Assembly: GCF_010093535.1 (NCBI RefSeq)
Contig: NW_022985162.1
Location: 310,001-374,000, forward strand
Direction: 5' to 3'
DNA from: Lindgomyces ingoldianus
Taxonomy: Eukaryota > Ascomycota > Dothideomycetes > Pleosporales > Lindgomycetaceae
Length of the DNA stretch: 64,000 nt
The notes under the pieces were generated by a model. That model saw only the letters and a list, made by a program, of their open reading frames with translations. It did not search any database and had not been told where the DNA came from. Positions 23,231 through 34,738 of this stretch are shown in pieces. A program made the translations under genes and the position numbers. How positions within the stretch are numbered: the first letter of the stretch is position 1; every line of letters begins with the position of its first letter.

Positions 23231-24412
23231 CCTCCTATGCGCTGTACACATCTCTTTAGCCGCTTCATAAACAGATTACCTATCAACTCACTCCTTCATG
23301 ACCTTGGCGCTCCCAAAAGCTTCACATAGTTGCTAGATGTTAATAGGGTAAAGATGAGAAGAGTAGGATTTAGAACTTTGGAGGAGAAAATGTTGTTGAG
23401 AAGAGGATAGACTTTAAGGTGACGCGGTATGTGTAGCTGTTAACTAGACGTGTGTCTTGACATTAATAGTCCACAATGGCAAATGCTTTGAATATTATTT
23501 CTATTGATCTTTTTGACAACATCCGCATAGTTTCATATGATCTAAGTTTTCAGTCACCCAGTGTAAGGACGGAGCTCTGTACCACTGCGCCAATACAGCC
23601 AAAAAGGTGCGAATAATCAACCAATAGTTGATATCTGCGTACAGAATAGTATATATACCCGTCGCACGTAAGCGCCATCTCGGCCCTACACCCAGGTGAT
23701 TGGCCCTGAAGCTCAAACCCATATTGACAAAGACAGTTTTAAAAGCTATTAACGTGTTTGACAAGCGGGCTGACCAGCCCAAAACTCACCAAATGTCTAA
23801 AACAAAATCACTGTTTCCATAGTTTAAAGCAATTTACTTAGCTATTCTTAAAATATTTAGTGTTGGCCTCTAAATTTAAGCTAAAATTTTCCATCTTAAA
23901 GATTTCTCATAAGTTTCCTTTAGAACTTTATTAGGTGTCTTGAAAGGTATAGACTGAACAATTTTCTGGCATTTATTATATAGCTATTGTTGCGATAAAG
24001 GTGCGATTTCTCTAGGCTGTTGGTGAGCTGTGGGCTGATCAGCTCGGTTGTCAAATATGTTATTAAATTCGCCCATCCGGTTCCAGCCGGAGCCCGCACA
24101 GACACAAACATCAGAGAGCAAGATTATTATCGTATTTCACTCCCTTTCTCCACACTCTATCTTGCATTTTCGCAATATCAATCCCAGACATTGGCAATTG
24201 GCACGGAGAGTCTGTAAACACTACGGAGTCGAGATGATACCATGTTCGCATGCATGCTCGTATTACGAATAGATGGATTCTGTCCAGCTGAGCTGTGGCT
24301 GGACGCCAAGGGGCAGGGTTGAACGAGCTTAGAAGACATCCAAATCTTGTCACATTAAGTGTAGCGAACATCCAACGTCGACTGTCTGGTCATTAACCAC
24401 CAACAATCTGAT
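23231..24412. other. AT-rich debris between gag relic and CorA-like gene
   Basis: About 1.2 kb. It includes the right direct-repeat copy (23280-23330) and A/T-rich sequence (for example 23800-23960). A stretch around 23520-23600 on the minus strand resembles a tRNA A-box but lacks a proper tRNA fold. No gene is supported. Confidence 0.45.
23280..23330 (+). repeat. Direct repeat, right copy, flanking gag relic
   Basis: Begins CTATCAACTCA and contains TCATGACCTTGGCGCTC; diverged direct copy of 22107-22157. Confidence 0.55.
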
Positions 24413-26062
24413 ATGGCATCCCACCAAACAACATCCCGAAACCATGAGGCATGGCTTAGTGCCAAAGGCTCCTACAGGGAGCTCATCGAATCCCTCTCAG
24501 CGTCCGACCCACGCCTCAAGCACCGGGATCCGAAGGCCTTGATCCAGAAAACTCCCTGGCCGTCTAAGCGTACACGCATCGAGCACCTGCAACTCCAAGC
24601 AGACCAGAGAATCTTTACCATAGGGGAGTGGGATGACGTGACGGAATTCCGCAAATATCTGGAAACAGGCCTTGCCCCAAATCAACGCAACATACTCCTC
24701 ATTGAAGGTCTTAGCCCTGATCTTATTGAAACGATAGGATTAAACTACGCCATCCATCCCTCTTTTTTTGTCGATCATGAACGTGTGGAAGTATTCAGTA
24801 CTCACCCCAACAAATCCGCCGATTCACGTCGTCTACCTTCTTGCGTTAAGTGGAACACTAGCACTAAAGGGTTAACTCTTAAGTACTTCGAGGTTTTGGA
24901 TATTTTTCCCCATCCACCATCTTTCAGCCTATCCTGTGCAGATGTTGGACGGCATGTTGGGGCAATAAGACTCAGAGGGTATATGTCTTCTGTGGTGATT
25001 GTCAGGAGGAAATGCTCAATTTGGCAAGTGGAACATCCAGGCGGAGGCTGGACGTGTCAGTAGTCAGGATTATATTTGGGTGAATGGAGATAACAGCACA
25101 CAGGTATAATTGTATGCGACCCTCCATTAAGGGAGCTACGTGCATCGAGATACACATCCCATTCAAGGTACTACCATGACATACCTGTTCAGGCTGCAGC
25201 CTACCAGGGTGGATACGTCGACTTCATGCCTCAAGACATCCAGACGGTAACAAAGAAGGGGCCACCGCGTCATTCGATGCTTGATGATATACGCCACTAC
25301 CTCATAGCGCACACATCAGCACTACCTAGTCTTGATGATGCAGGCTGTGCAGCCGTCTTCGTAGAGAAAATCGTCGCAAGCCATTACCTCGTTCTTTCTT
25401 CTTTCATGTCTTCGGCACTCTCCCTCCAACAGTGGGATTTATCCCGGCAAGAAGACCTGGCCAACTTTGACATCAGCATCGTCGAACAACAATGGAGTGA
25501 TATCCAATCCTGGGAGCGGCGCTTAAACGAATACGTTAGCGACATCGAGGACATCATGTTGAAACTCGGCATTCGATTCCAGGAACCCGATTCTACTCAA
25601 GTCCAACCCTCAACATGGTCTGATACCTCCACCGACTTTCAATTTCTCCGCATGCAATTCCAGACCTTACTCCACCGCACTGAACAAATCAACTCCGCAA
25701 CATCCGGTTTAGCAAGCATCGCAGGAAACAGACAAGCGCATCAAGAACAGCAACTCTCTTTGCGAGAAGCGTAACGGATGAAAGCACTTACACTCGTCGG
25801 GCTTGTCTTCATCCCACTAGCGTATACAGCAACGCTTTTTAGCATGAATGAGCGGTATATGCCTGGAGCGAGACACTTCTGGATTTACTTCTCGGTATCT
25901 GCACCACTTATTGGGGCTGTTGTCTTCGGATATTTCTTCCTAGATAGGTTATATGAGAACTTTGCGGGCGGGAGATCGAAGAAAGGAATATTTAGTGGAG
26001 GATTGGATATAGCAATACGTAAGTTAGGCAGTGGGAAGAAAGTTAAAACGGGGAATATCTAG
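24413..26062 (+). pseudogene. CorA-like membrane protein gene with one nonsense codon
   Basis: Exon 1 (24413-25055) and exon 2 (from 25104) join across a 48-nt intron with a GTCAGT donor to give WTC-IIVCDPPL, after which the frame is open for 222 codons. It is then broken by a single in-frame TAA (25772-25774) and resumes in the same frame for 95 codons. The post-stop part holds both membrane helices: KALTLVGLVFIPLAYTATLF followed by SMN (the place of the CorA GMN motif), then FWIYFSVSAPLIGAVVFGYF. The long soluble N-terminal part (FFVDHERVEVF, DVGRHVGAIR) is that of fungal CorA-like Mg2+-transporter-family proteins. If the stop is real the product loses its whole membrane part, so I call it a pseudogene. 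CAA to TAA is the simplest change. A sequencing error cannot be excluded. Confidence 0.75.
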
Positions 26063-26536
26063 GTGCGATTGCATTCAGTTCATCTTTATCTTCGAACGAA
26101 TTTCACAACCATCGCAGATTACTCCCTCTCTTCCAACCATCCGCTCCTTCATTTGCACCTCTCAACATTTGTTTGACACGACTATTTGCACCCAGGTATT
26201 ACACACTAACTTCCAACGTCAATAACCTGTCAATCGATCTTGGCGTAAAGCTTCCTAAATTGCTATTGTTCCCACATATACAGGTATATTTAGAGTAAAG
26301 ATTTTGTGGTCAATAGTACCCTAGATATTTGTCGCCACTATCTCACGGTTTATATGCTTAAATTGGAGTCTCGAGCCCCCAAGCAAACCCAAACAAAACA
26401 GATATTGGCGACGCCTTCAAGGAAGATAGGCTTTAGGCCACCAAGCCACCAAAAATGCCAATCAGCGTGATGACGCTGTCAATCGCGATAGCTTCAAGGG
26501 ACTAGGGTTCATAGATTATTAAGTGATACGCTTACC

Positions 26537-26815
26537 CCTTCCAAGAGCAGACTCATCTCTTCTATAATCATTGGACCGCCTACTTCAGTTCCATTTGAAA
26601 CACAATGATACTTAGGAGCGAGGCTCTTTGCAGTTTCACATTGGGAGTTTTCGATGCAGTTAATAACGTAGTCTAGCCCCTGCTTCTTTGACGTCTCGGC
26701 TTCTGTTGTGGAGGTCGTGAATGCAATGGCTCGGACACCGCTTACTTTCGCAAATTACATCAGGTTGGTTGTAGCCCAGTTCACCGCTTGCATCATTGAA
26801 CTTAACAGCCCTTCA
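26537..26815 (-). pseudogene. Fragment of a zinc-type (MDR) alcohol dehydrogenase / enoyl reductase
   Basis: Minus-strand reading gives FAKVSGVRAIAFTTSTTEAE followed by SKKQGLDYVIN and later GGPMIIEEMSLLLEG before a GTAAGC splice donor. This is the cofactor-domain pattern of medium-chain dehydrogenases (helix, strand ending in a loop, then a Lys/Gly-rich helix and the DYVI strand). An in-frame TAA (26755-26757) directly precedes FAKVSG. The glycine motif and the N-terminal catalytic domain are not visible nearby. It is therefore a remnant; substrate is unknowable. Another coding-like minus piece (about 26990-27085, SYPQNGKYTRGLEAPI) may belong to it or to a different relic. Confidence 0.5.
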
Positions 26816-28107
26816 AACAGACTTTATCTCACCTGATATACGAACAAGCTAATTTCTACCATGAGTGGCTACCCAATCGCTAGGCTTGAGGGGCCATGCC
26901 ACTAAGCCATAGAACGCATTTCAGGCAGTTTAGCTAGGGAGAAAATGAGTTGGGAAATACTAACGAAGCATTGGGTATGCTTTGCCTACTATGGATGGTC
27001 CATTTTTGAGTGCGGCAGAGCGGCATTGAGGATGGGTGCCTCCAATCCGCGGGTGTACTTGCCGTTTTGGGGGTATGAGTAGAATTCTAATCCCTTCTCC
27101 TCTAAGCACGCTGATTGCCTCATCATCTACTTTCTAATCATTGCATTCAATAGGGAAGGCATTGTTGGAAATGGACTTATTTAAAATAATATCTTCGAAG
27201 CGGAGGATGTAGCAAATACTCTGAGATGAAATGCTCTGTGTAAAATTAAGTAGAACTGAAAGTTATACCTAACAGTATTGTTAATGGTGAAAGCTCCGGC
27301 TTGACACCACTTCTTTAGAATATCATCCCTTAGAAATCCTATAGCATGACTGAAAATCCGATTAGTTGAAACCAGCACAATTTAGTTTGAATGAGGCAGA
27401 GCCTTCGTATGTCTTTTTCCGGTTCAGGACATTAGGTTTGAGGAGGGAGTGCAGTCTGTTAGGTATAGTAATCGAGCTTTCTAAGAGAATAGAGATGAGC
27501 TTTCGAGGGCCGGATCGTGCCATCCAATGATATCGAGCACAGTCGAGCTCTCATAAGACTTGAATTCTTCCAGTGAGGATACATGTCTCCCCTCTGTGCC
27601 GTAGATATATTCCTTGTGGGTTGGTCGAGGTCTGATCTAGGATGGTACAGCCGAGGAGAATGCGCTAATGGTGTCGTAGCCATCTCATGAATCACTTAAG
27701 GCTTTACTTCGCTTCACCGGGATATATGATATCTGCTCAACATAAATCGTAATCAAAGGCTTCGCGTTTGGAGACAGAGTCTCTAATTTGTCCGCGTTCA
27801 CGTGACCCTTTAAGGAGTGGATTATAACAATCGCGACTTCCCTAGGTTAGAAGGTATCAACCATTGAACGTCCCGAACTCTTTATATAAAGCATTTCATG
27901 AGTCCCTTGTCCTTGGCGTTATTCAGCTTTAACCTCTATTTTACAGGCCTTTGCCTGCAATCCAATACTCAATTCAGGTAATACATTCAACTTTTTTTAA
28001 CTCAACAAAACCCCTAGAAAACAAGGCTAGGCCTCCTCGAAACAAATCTAGGAGTCCTCTCATTCATAGGCACAGTTCCTAGCCGGCTCTCTAATACCAG
28101 CGCAAAG
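26816..28107. other. Relic-rich gap upstream of the Old Yellow Enzyme pseudogene
   Basis: About 1.3 kb. Short minus-strand coding-like scraps (around 26990-27085 and 27459-27695) cannot be joined into a gene. The last 230 bases look like the promoter of the following gene and include a TATA-like element. Confidence 0.4.
27881..27890 (+). promoter_or_regulatory. TATA-like element of the OYE pseudogene
   Basis: TTTATATAAA about 218 bases upstream of the ATG at 28108. It is a typical core-promoter match and the position is plausible, but nothing else confirms it. Confidence 0.4.
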
Positions 28108-29185
28108 ATGACCATCGTAACAACCTCCAAACTCTTTCAACCGCTTCAACCTGACATATCACCGTAATGACGCCTCTAACTCGCCTCCGTGTCTTTAATA
28201 ATCACGTCTCCTTACCCTTCATCAAGGAATACCACACCTCTCGCTCTTCCACCCCAGGTACTCATCATTGTCAAAGCCACAATAGTCTCTCTCCGTGCCG
28301 GCAATCCAGCAAACATGTCTGGCATTTGGTCAGAGGAACAGATCGCCGCATGGAGAGAAATAACAAATGCCGTACATGAAATGGGGAGTTGTATGTTCTT
28401 GCAACTAGTAGCGAACAGGCGCACAGCGTAGGCAGAAGAGTTAGCGAAATATGAACTGGGTGTGATCTCACTGAGTGCAGCACCCATTAGCGCGCAACAC
28501 GCGATACGCGCCGATGACGGAGGCACATATATGGGACGTCATCGGGAGCTTCGTGTAGTGTGTCAAGAATGTATTAGAGAAAGGTGGGTTTGAGGGAGTT
28601 GAGATTTACAACGCGGGCGGGTATTTGGTTGGTTAACGTTCGTCTAGGATACTGTAAACTAGCGCATGGGTATCTAAGGTGTTAGTATTCAGAATCAAGT
28701 TCGCTTTGCCATAGAGATTGAGAAGGCCGTATAAGCGGCGGTTGTGAGGAGAGGGATAAGGTTTAGTCGGTAGGAACATATCAGTCTTGCGGACTCGCTT
28801 CCGCAGTTTAGCTACCTTGTCAAGGAGCTTAGCAGTATGTGTATCGCTCATCTAAATCTTGTCGGGCCGCGCACCGGTAGTGATGTTGATACCGAAACTG
28901 TGGATTCGAATCACCCCTCTGGTGCATGTTTGGGGAGATGAGTGTCTAGTGCTTTTAGGTGGAAGTTACATGTCTCGTAATGGGCAGAGGATGGTGGATG
29001 ATAAATATAGGGATAGAAAGGTCACGATCACTTTTGAGAGGCAATTTAAAACAAATTCGGACTTAGTGTTTAGGATCCGAACGGGGATTAATTTTATGCG
29101 ATATAAGAGAGCGACGTTTTATATTGCGAAATATCCAAAGGGGCATTTTGAGTATCCATTCCCGAAAGGATCTTTGCAAGAATAA
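28108..29185 (+). pseudogene. Old Yellow Enzyme family (NADH:flavin oxidoreductase) pseudogene
   Basis: Pieces of an OYE barrel appear in order but in different frames. The start is TSKLFQPLQ; then PLTRLRVFNNHVSLPFIKEY; then MSGIWSEEQIAAWREITNAV with CMFLQL; then DTVN-stop-RMG and VRFAIEIEKAV; then PQFSYLVKELSS and AHLNLVGPRTGS; and at the C-terminus GGSYMSRNGQ, SDLVFRIRTG, YKRATFY and FEYPF. Stops interrupt the DTVNxR stretch (TAG at 28660-28662) and further positions, and several frameshifts separate the blocks. Family members are FMN enzymes reducing activated alkenes with NAD(P)H. Active-site residues of the middle part cannot be judged. The gene is full length in outline, so it decayed in place rather than arriving as a fragment. 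Confidence 0.85.
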
Positions 29186-29422
29186 GATCGAAAAGGATCA
29201 AGGGGTTAGTTTTTATCCCAACCTTTGTAGAAATATATATTTCGAGTGTCAGAAAATTTTAGCAGCTACACAGGAAACATATTTACATGTGGTTTCTGAC
29301 AACTTCAATTGATGCGGTAAGAGGAATATAGAAATAGAAGGAGCCTCCGCAGAATGATATGCTTCTTTGCGTTGTGGTGCTTAGCTCCAGAGTGGGGAAA
29401 CTCAATAGACTGTTACTCATTC

Positions 29423-31083
29423 TTAATCTTCTACAACCTCAATGCCATCAAGAACAATCCCCGCCTCTGTGGAACCACTAGTACCAAAAGTAATCGTATT
29501 AACAGCACCTTCTCTGAGATTCAACTCAATAGGAACAACATCATGACACCCGGCTCGGTGATTCAGCGAAGAGATGTTGACAGCAGGCTCGTCGTTGACG
29601 AAGACATGCGCTTCACCAGCTGCGACAAATCAATGTTAGCAAGAAAAAATTGAACAGCTAGGCATTCAATCTACATACCGAATTTGTCCGCGACTCGGTA
29701 GTGGAACTGCACCCACTGTCTCCCCCCCAAGCCGGCCACATTCCGGAAAGTGACTTCGCTGGAAGGATCGACTAGACACGGGATATCAGCACATAAAACG
29801 CTAGGGCATTGTTGATGACTTACTATTATGCACTCCGCGCTTACTGAGACAGTGATCACAGTCTCTCGCCACTGCAAGAACGTCAGCTTCACTCAATCTA
29901 CCATTCTCTATCCTCAACATACCAGCTTTGCCCGAAATCTCCGCATGCTCAGCCTCATATCTCCGCTTCTTACTCGGATATGATACCTCTCCTGTGTCGA
30001 CATCAATCTTCCATTGTGCATGGTACTCCAATGTAACTTTCTTATTCTTAGAGTCCACCGTCATCGGCAACCACACATAATTCGAGTCCGGCCCACCCTT
30101 AGAATCCCAAGAATCCCCCATGTAAATATACGTCGTTTTCTTACTTCCTTTGATCGTTAGCTCAAATGTGTTTTGTGAATTATACGTTTTCTCCGCATCG
30201 GGAGCAATTCCGTAAGGGCCGCTCCATGAACCGGAGAGGGAGGTTGCGTAGAACATTTGGTTGGGGTTGGAGCGCCAGCCTGTTTTCCCTGATACGATGA
30301 GGTAGTAGGTGCCGTCAACTTTGAATAGGCCAGGAGCTTCGTAGGCACCTTTTGCAAGGTAATTGACGCGGGAGCCGATGGTGCCGTCGCTGTTGATGCG
30401 GTTGATTTGGACGTTGTTGTGGTCAGCTGAGGTGAGGAGGTACCATGTTTCTGGAAAAGATGTCAGTGGAAGAGAGGAGTCATTGGGAGATGAAGAGTGC
30501 TATGTACCGTCGTCGTCCATAAACATTCCCGTGTCGGAGTAAGTGTAGCTGCTGGGAGGCAGAGTGACTTTTGATCCTGAGATCGCGTATCCGTTGGCAA
30601 TCGTGGATGACTTAAGTGCTTGGACATTGCGGTCGACCTGTCCGTATATCTACACCATTTTTCTATATCAATTTACAAATCTCATATTAGGATGGGTTGC
30701 GAACTGACCCAGAAAGACCCATTCGGTTTCGCAAGTTTCGGCCTCCACATGTACTGAATAGAGTTTTGTGGGTTGCTGGCGGGAGCCCAGTCGAGCAAGT
30801 TAGTTGACGTGTACATATAAGGTTGCTCATCTTTGCAGCATGTCAGCGACTACAAGTTTTACACCCCAAGAACGCACTCATCGGAGTTTTTAGGTGTCAT
30901 ACTATGGCTTGCGCTTTGTCCGACCCAGTAGAAAGTATCGCCTCGCTTGAGGACCATTCCTCCATGAGCATCAATCTTAGTGTTTGATGTCGACATCCAG
31001 GCAGCGCCTGGTACAATCCAAGAGTTCGCTGCATTGGCAGAAGCAGCAGCGCTGAGCCCGAGAAGAAGTTGAGATAGCAACAT
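29423..31083 (-). CDS. Secreted GH43 glycoside hydrolase with C-terminal CBM35-like domain
   Basis: Seven exons (31083-30903, 30830-30709, 30649-30508, 30450-29923, 29871-29824, 29771-29679, 29619-29423) give 436 residues; all phases close. A signal peptide (about 1-19, LLLGLSAAASANA) leads into a five-blade-type GH43 domain with DAHGGMVLKRGDTFYWVGQ, MWRPKLAKPNGSFW, YSDTGMFMDDD, AYEAPGLFKV and SGKTGWRSNP. From about 310 the motif RRYEAEHAEISG starts a carbohydrate-binding module of the CBM35/CBM6 type, ending GIVLDGIEVVED. This two-part layout is that of exo-beta-1,3-galactanase-like enzymes acting on arabinogalactan side of plant walls; the subfamily is not certain. The first intron is placed at CAT-A|GTATGA because that is the only in-phase solution. 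It is intact among broken neighbours. Confidence 0.85.
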
Positions 31084-31305
31084 GGTGATAGTTGATTCCC
31101 CTCGTGTAACAGATGTGTTTCTAAAGGCTCTATAACCCTATTCTTATACAAACAGAATTACATCTTTGGCTCGCCATTGACGGAGAAACATGCGTATCCT
31201 TGCGCTCAGGCTGTATATACGTTTACTGTTCTACCACGTGGTTTTCCTTCCTCGATATTAATAACCCAATTAACTCCAAACAGCCGGGAAAGATGAAAAT
31301 GAATT

Positions 31306-32040
31306 TCAGTTACATTTGTTCGAGGAGGCCAATAAGAAAGACTTTACATTTCGAGATTCCTGGGCTGTGGTTATTGCCTCTACTAATCGACCTGGCACAC
31401 CGTGACGTTGATCCGGGGAAGTGAGGGCCGAAGTCAGCACGGGTTGGGAGCAAAGTTGGGAGCCAATATGAGCGCGAATACGAGTGCGAACGCGAAATAA
31501 GGCTGTCATAGTATTCTCGTTTATAGGCATCAACATGTTTTGCGTGCTGTTGCAGAGAGATAGTGATGAGGAGACAGTGAAGACCTGCTCAACATTGCTC
31601 AAGGCAGAGCTATCGACCCTTATTGACCAGTTTCCACGACAACCCCTATGAAAGAGATTGGATTGTCCTGGGACATCTACGGCCTTCATTGATACACTTA
31701 AGAAAGACATTAATAACGTGTGTAGGGCCATATTCTAGGACATGCCAGCGGAAGCAGACATTGTGTGGACTTGTCCGTTTACAGATACAGCCAGGGCATA
31801 AAGTTCAGGATCTGGCGGGCTTCTACCGTCCAAATCTTCAAGAAGCCAGAGACTTGAAGCGTTTATAATTAGGCTATGAAGGTCTCCGACTTCCACTTCT
31901 TGTGATATGGTGGGCGAGAGGTATGCGCTTGCCACGTTCGTCGTAATACGAGCTTCGCGAACATTAGGCCAATGAGAGGGCGGAAAATGTGCCACATTTT
32001 CGTGTCTTTGGGCTTTGAGCGCATAAAGAGGAAGAAGCAT
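31306..32040 (-). pseudogene. Unrecognised reading frame interrupted by one TAG
   Basis: A minus-strand frame runs from an ATG at 32040 for 101 codons to TAG (31735-31737), then stays open in the same frame for 143 further codons to 31306. Without the stop it would encode about 244 residues. Composition is protein-like (for example LYALAVSVNGQVHTMSASAG and ALHTLLMSFLSVSMKAV), but I recognise no family, signal peptide or motif. It could be a pseudogene of an unknown gene, two unrelated frames, or chance. It sits between the GH43 gene and ECM14. Confidence 0.25.
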
Positions 32041-32377
32041 GTGGTGCTCGAGAGATATATTGTCTTCTTGCTTTTTGGTGGATGTGCAGCTTAGACCTCC
32101 GGGAGACGAATCCTTTCGGAGAGAAAATGAGGTCCTAGAATTCTTAGGTATTCTAAAATCAGCCTGGGCTCAGGATTTAACTTACAGTGAACTGCAATTT
32201 TGAAGCTGGCAAAGTAGATCAGCAGAAAGGTAATTCGATACCAGGACAGATGGTAAATGATTAACAGACAAGGGGGAATGTGCACCTCCCTTCCTATCCA
32301 TAATAGCGACATTCAAAGCAAAGCCCAAAAGGAAAACTGAATGCGTATTGGTACAAGGAGTTATCACAGTCACCTCA
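32041..32377. other. Short intergenic stretch, no feature seen
   Basis: About 340 bases downstream of ECM14. A 73-codon minus-strand frame (32091-32312) has no motif and is treated as 3' flank. Confidence 0.5.
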
Positions 32378-34170
32378 TTACCGTTTCCGCCTCCGCCGGA
32401 GCTCCATTGGCGAATCTTCATAATCCCAATCCTGCGTCTCCTCCACATTCCCATGCTCATCATGTTGCAGAACCTTTAGAACTGGTTCCTCGGACGCAGT
32501 ACCTGGAGCACCGCTAGTCTCAAACCCAACCTCTCCAAGCATGAAACGACCAAGATAAAGAACAGCGTCAAGAAGCTCTTTGCCTGTTGGGACGATATTT
32601 TCTTTAGGCAGCAAGAACCCGTAACTTCCCGTATCTCTAAGCTTGATTTGATAGGCGTATTTGACTCTAAGCTCATGGTAGAACCAGTCAAGGGCACTTC
32701 CCCCGCTCGACTCAATACGTGGAAGAACCTTCCGGCCTTTCCCATCTTTTGAGTTCTTTGACACGGCGACATTGCCCTCACAAGCAGAGGTCACTTGGTA
32801 AGGGTGCCCTTTGTGAGATACGCGGATGGCCTTGGCGAGCCCCATGGCCAGTTCCTCGAGGTCCTCAATGGTGGGTGGCTCCTGATAGCATGAAAATGAA
32901 TATGGATAGAGAACTTGCTGAGAGTACGAGTGTAGGTCGAGAAACCCCACAAAATCGACGTTGTTGTTCTCGGTCTCGTTCTTGGCCCATTCGGCGAACC
33001 GTTGGGCCTCAGCACCGTCAAAAGGAGCATCTCCAGCAAAGGACTCGCTGCATGGATTTTGGCGAGTAGAGTCGCCGTCCCATTGGTAAGAGTAGCTTCG
33101 GTCGAGGTCGATTCCCCGGCAGAACCGAAGACTTGTTGGCTGACGGTTCTTTCGCCAGAGCCGGTCGGTCTCCCAAGAGTACACATACCCATCGGGATTC
33201 AAAGTCGGCACGAAGACGAAGTCAAAAGATTCGAGCATCTTCGTCACAGTGTTTATCTTCCCGTAGGAGGTAATCAGACTCCAGGCCAGGTAGTTGACAG
33301 TGCTCGTGGAAATCCACTCCCGCGCATGAGAGCCCCCAACAATGAGGACCGTCTTCCGGGGAGAGGACTGCTGCTCGTCGTTTGTAGGGTGAACTCCGAC
33401 ACGCAGGGCAGGGATGTCGCGTCCTTCATAACTGATGCCAACGTTGATCCGCCGAACATGGGTCGTGAACATGGACGCAAGGAGGTTCATCCAGGGTGTA
33501 ATGACAGACAGTGGTTGGTAGTCCTGGAAAAAGATATTCTCGGATTGTGAGGAAGTCTTGAGACTGGGGGAGAAGGAGCGGTCGCCGTCGTGGGACTGAG
33601 TAGCGGAAGGGGTGGGATAGGAGTCGAAGATGGCTTGCGCAAGGTCGAGATCTTGCATGAGCGCCACGTGAGAAGTCTGGAGGGAGGCGGGGAGAAGCCC
33701 GAGCAGTGAAGATACCTTTGTCGAGTGTTAGGAGCCGATGTACTGGAGGTTGTTCTGTCCCGACTCACCACGTCCTTTGCTATTCTGATGTCGCACCAAT
33801 TCTCATTGAACTCCCACACATCCAGGAAAAGAATGTCGGAAGCATCGGCTAGAGCCGAAGCCTCCTCTGCCGTGGTGATATTAAACCGCATCACAATGTC
33901 TTCCCCGTACCGCGCCAGCAGCTTCCGCGCAGGGGTGCCGCCAACGGCCGCGGGGTCGCCATTGGCTGCGCCCTTGCCCTTCTGCTTCTCGGGAAGACCC
34001 CATATCCGCCGAATGAGTGCGTCTGACAGTCTTCTCCAGGGGTGCGGGGGGTGGTTGTGGCAGCGAGTGTCGAAGAGGGAGCATTGTTGGGAGGCGGCAT
34101 GCGGGGCGGGGGTTGCGAGCGAGGGACTGAGGAGCAGCAAGCTCAGGACAGTGAACGTCGGCTGACGCAT
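32378..34170 (-). CDS. ECM14: ECM14-type inactive metallocarboxypeptidase homologue (family M14)
   Basis: Two exons (34170-33769 and 33715-32378) join at phase 0 to 579 residues. A signal peptide (1-20, [16 protein letters not shown]) is followed by a propeptide-like region (about 30-170) and an M14 peptidase fold. Zinc-ligand positions are kept: HAREW (H264, E267) and LDLHSYSQQ (H396). At the place of the catalytic glutamate, where active carboxypeptidases have FELRDTG, this protein has [14 protein letters not shown] (Lys492). That loss is the mark of the ECM14 group, thought to work in cell-wall or secretory processes without peptidase activity. The C-terminus ends in a dibasic run RRRRKR after an acidic patch. 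The start is the ATG directly before the leader; the open frame upstream has no ATG. It diverges from the Sec7 gene. Confidence 0.92.
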
Positions 34171-34738
34171 GGCGGGCCAGAGGACGGCAAAGACAAATGG
34201 AAAAAGGAGAACTTGGACTGTTCGCACACGCTGGAATAGCGATGCAGAGGGCGCGGTGGGTGGCGTGTTCACCTCGTGCAGACAGTGGCCAAGATGAAGC
34301 CGTGGAATTGTGATGCCTGAAGGCGCTGATTAACCGCTCAGCCACCCTTGCGCGCGCCGCCGCCCCCCAAGCTCTGGGCCACGCTGCTGCACGGCCACTT
34401 CTCGGCCGGCGCTCAAGCGCCCAGGCTGAGGACGGCGACGGCGCAGCCAGCTCTCCTCAGAGAGCGTCTGGCGACAGCACGCTTTTCCAATGCGCTCCGG
34501 CACAAACTCTTGCATCCGTCTCTCGCGCAGACCTGTCCCCTTGATCGCCAACTCTCGCTCGTCTCTTGCATTGACGTGCTCGCCCTCACTTTCACTCTCG
34601 CGCTCGCGCTCCCCCCAGCCTCCGCCTAAGCCCACCTCCCCCCCCCAGTCTGACCCTGGTACCGCACTCTCAGCCTTACGCGGTGCATCCGACCCCATCC
34701 TGACCACACTCCTCCCCTCTGCCCACCGCGACTGTGCC

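Noticed and set aside
23520..23600. Minus-strand tRNA-like sequence with an A-box (TGGCGCAGTGGT) and a TAC anticodon-like triplet
   Set aside because: The anticodon stem does not pair and there is no T-arm consensus (GGTTCGA). At best it is a tRNA-derived scrap.
25772..25774. Programmed stop-codon readthrough in the CorA-like gene
   Set aside because: The context (TAA followed by C) is not the efficient UGA-C-U-A readthrough signal, and no downstream stem is evident; nonsense mutation is simpler.
28633..28851. Minus-strand 72-codon frame inside the OYE region
   Set aside because: The plus strand there reads as OYE blocks (VRFAIEIEKAV, PQFSYLVKEL), so the minus frame is a shadow.
30831..30902. 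Alternative first intron of the GH43 gene with a GTGCGT donor at 30877
   Set aside because: It leaves two bases while the acceptor at 30831 needs one; only the GTATGA donor at 30902 keeps the frame.
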